From: JAJYVT01 sp027339205
Lineage (GTDB): Bacteria; Actinomycetota; Acidimicrobiia; Acidimicrobiales; RAAP-2
Direction of reading: 5' to 3'
Assembly (NCBI GenBank): GCA_027339205.1
Contig: DAHWOV010000024.1
Coordinates: 1-6,796 of the forward strand
DNA length: 6,796 bases
Shown here: positions 6,559-6,796 of the stretch, in pieces
Position numbering within the stretch: position 1 is the first letter of the stretch
Layout: each line of letters begins with the position of its first letter
Program-made: the position numbers and the translations under genes
Notes under the pieces: model-generated
The model's input: the letters and a program-made list of their open reading frames with translations, nothing else
Database searches by the model: none
Told to the model about the DNA's origin: nothing

Positions 6559-6620
6559 GCGACGACCGGGGGCACCGAGCCACGAGCGGGGGCACTGAGC
6601 GACGATCGAGTGCACCGAGT
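6541..6620. repeat. Four tandem imperfect 20-bp repeats spanning the dehydrogenase stop codon and the convergent intergenic gap
   Basis: Units lie at 6541-6560, 6561-6580, 6581-6600 and 6601-6620, with consensus GACGACCGRGKGCACYGAGC. Fourteen of 20 columns are invariant. Variation is confined to columns 1, 6, 9, 11, 16 and 20. The outer two units carry GAGTGCAC and the inner two GGGGGCAC, giving an A-B-B-A order. Unit 1 encodes the last five residues (DDRVH) and the TGA of the dehydrogenase. Unit 4 ends two bases before the stop codon of the convergent gene. Similarity does not continue on either side. The function is unknown; transcription termination between convergent genes, protein binding, or simple slippage expansion are all possible. 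Confidence 0.93.
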
Positions 6621-6622
6621 GG

Positions 6623-6796
6623 TCAGCCGCTTGGTGCCGGAAGCCGGGAGAGGAACGGCCTGCGCAGCTCGACCAGCACGGCTACGAGCAGCAGCGCGAT
6701 GCACGCGCACCCGCCGACCGCGGCGCCGAGGAGCCCGTCGGGCGGGTGCCAGGACCCGTGGAGGAAGTCGATCGGTCCGTTGACGCCCACGGCGTA
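6623..6796 (-). CDS. C-terminal end of an unidentified membrane protein (partial, continues past the window edge)
   Basis: The minus-strand frame entering at 6796 is open for 57 codons and stops with TGA at 6625-6623. It reads YAVGVNGPIDFLHGSWHPPD, then a hydrophobic segment LLGAAVGGCACIALLLVAVLVEL (about residues 22-44 of the fragment), and a basic tail RRPFLSRLPAPSG. One C-terminal transmembrane helix followed by a short positively charged cytoplasmic tail is the natural reading. I do not recognise the family. The gene converges on the dehydrogenase gene, with 64 bp between the two stop codons occupied by tandem repeats. The start lies outside the window, so the total length and number of helices are unknown. 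Confidence 0.68.
   Translation of the reverse strand, partial: YAVGVNGPIDFLHGSWHPPDGLLGAAVGGCACIALLLVAVLVELRRPFLSRLPAPSG

Noticed and set aside
6541..6620. CRISPR-like interpretation of the 20-bp repeats
   Set aside because: The units abut directly with no spacers, and no cas genes are present.

Overview
The window looks like chromosome from a high-GC actinobacterium. The GC-rich codon use, a GTG start, the large-type NAD-glutamate dehydrogenase and a CCA-encoding tRNA all fit this. A lineage such as Acidimicrobiia is possible, but nothing in the window fixes the taxonomy.

Layout, left to right. Positions 1-460 hold a decayed DUF3987-type gene, a family usually carried by plasmids, phages and integrative elements. 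It is readable only by switching from frame 1 to frame 2 at a perfect 13-bp tandem duplication (117-142). Positions 460-810 contain no intact gene; a short minus-strand stretch (450-539) weakly resembles the C-terminal part of IS21-type transposases. A CAU-anticodon tRNA (811-886, minus, CCA encoded) has its 3' end facing this debris, the usual geometry of an integrative-element scar at a tRNA gene.

Next comes a minus-strand pair: an amino-acid permease of the APC superfamily (2982 to 1384) and a universal stress protein (1387 to 959). They are joined by a 4-bp ATGA stop/start overlap, so they very probably form a translationally coupled operon. About 200 bp of divergent control region separate the permease from a plus-strand gene (3184-6558) for a large NAD-specific glutamate dehydrogenase of 1124 residues. 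This protein resembles the catalytic and C-terminal parts of the roughly 1600-residue bacterial enzymes but lacks their long N-terminal regulatory region. Together the three genes suggest amino-acid uptake plus oxidative deamination of glutamate, with a stress or nucleotide sensor tied to the transporter. The link between the two divergent units is inference.

At the right end four imperfect 20-bp tandem repeats (6541-6620) supply the last five codons and the stop of the dehydrogenase gene. They fill nearly all of the gap to a convergent minus-strand gene, of which only the last 57 codons (a membrane-protein C-terminus, 6796 to 6623) lie in the window. The most unusual items are this repeat block, the two-step decay of the DUF3987 gene, and the short architecture of the dehydrogenase. 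I see no clear sign of a wholly new multi-gene system.
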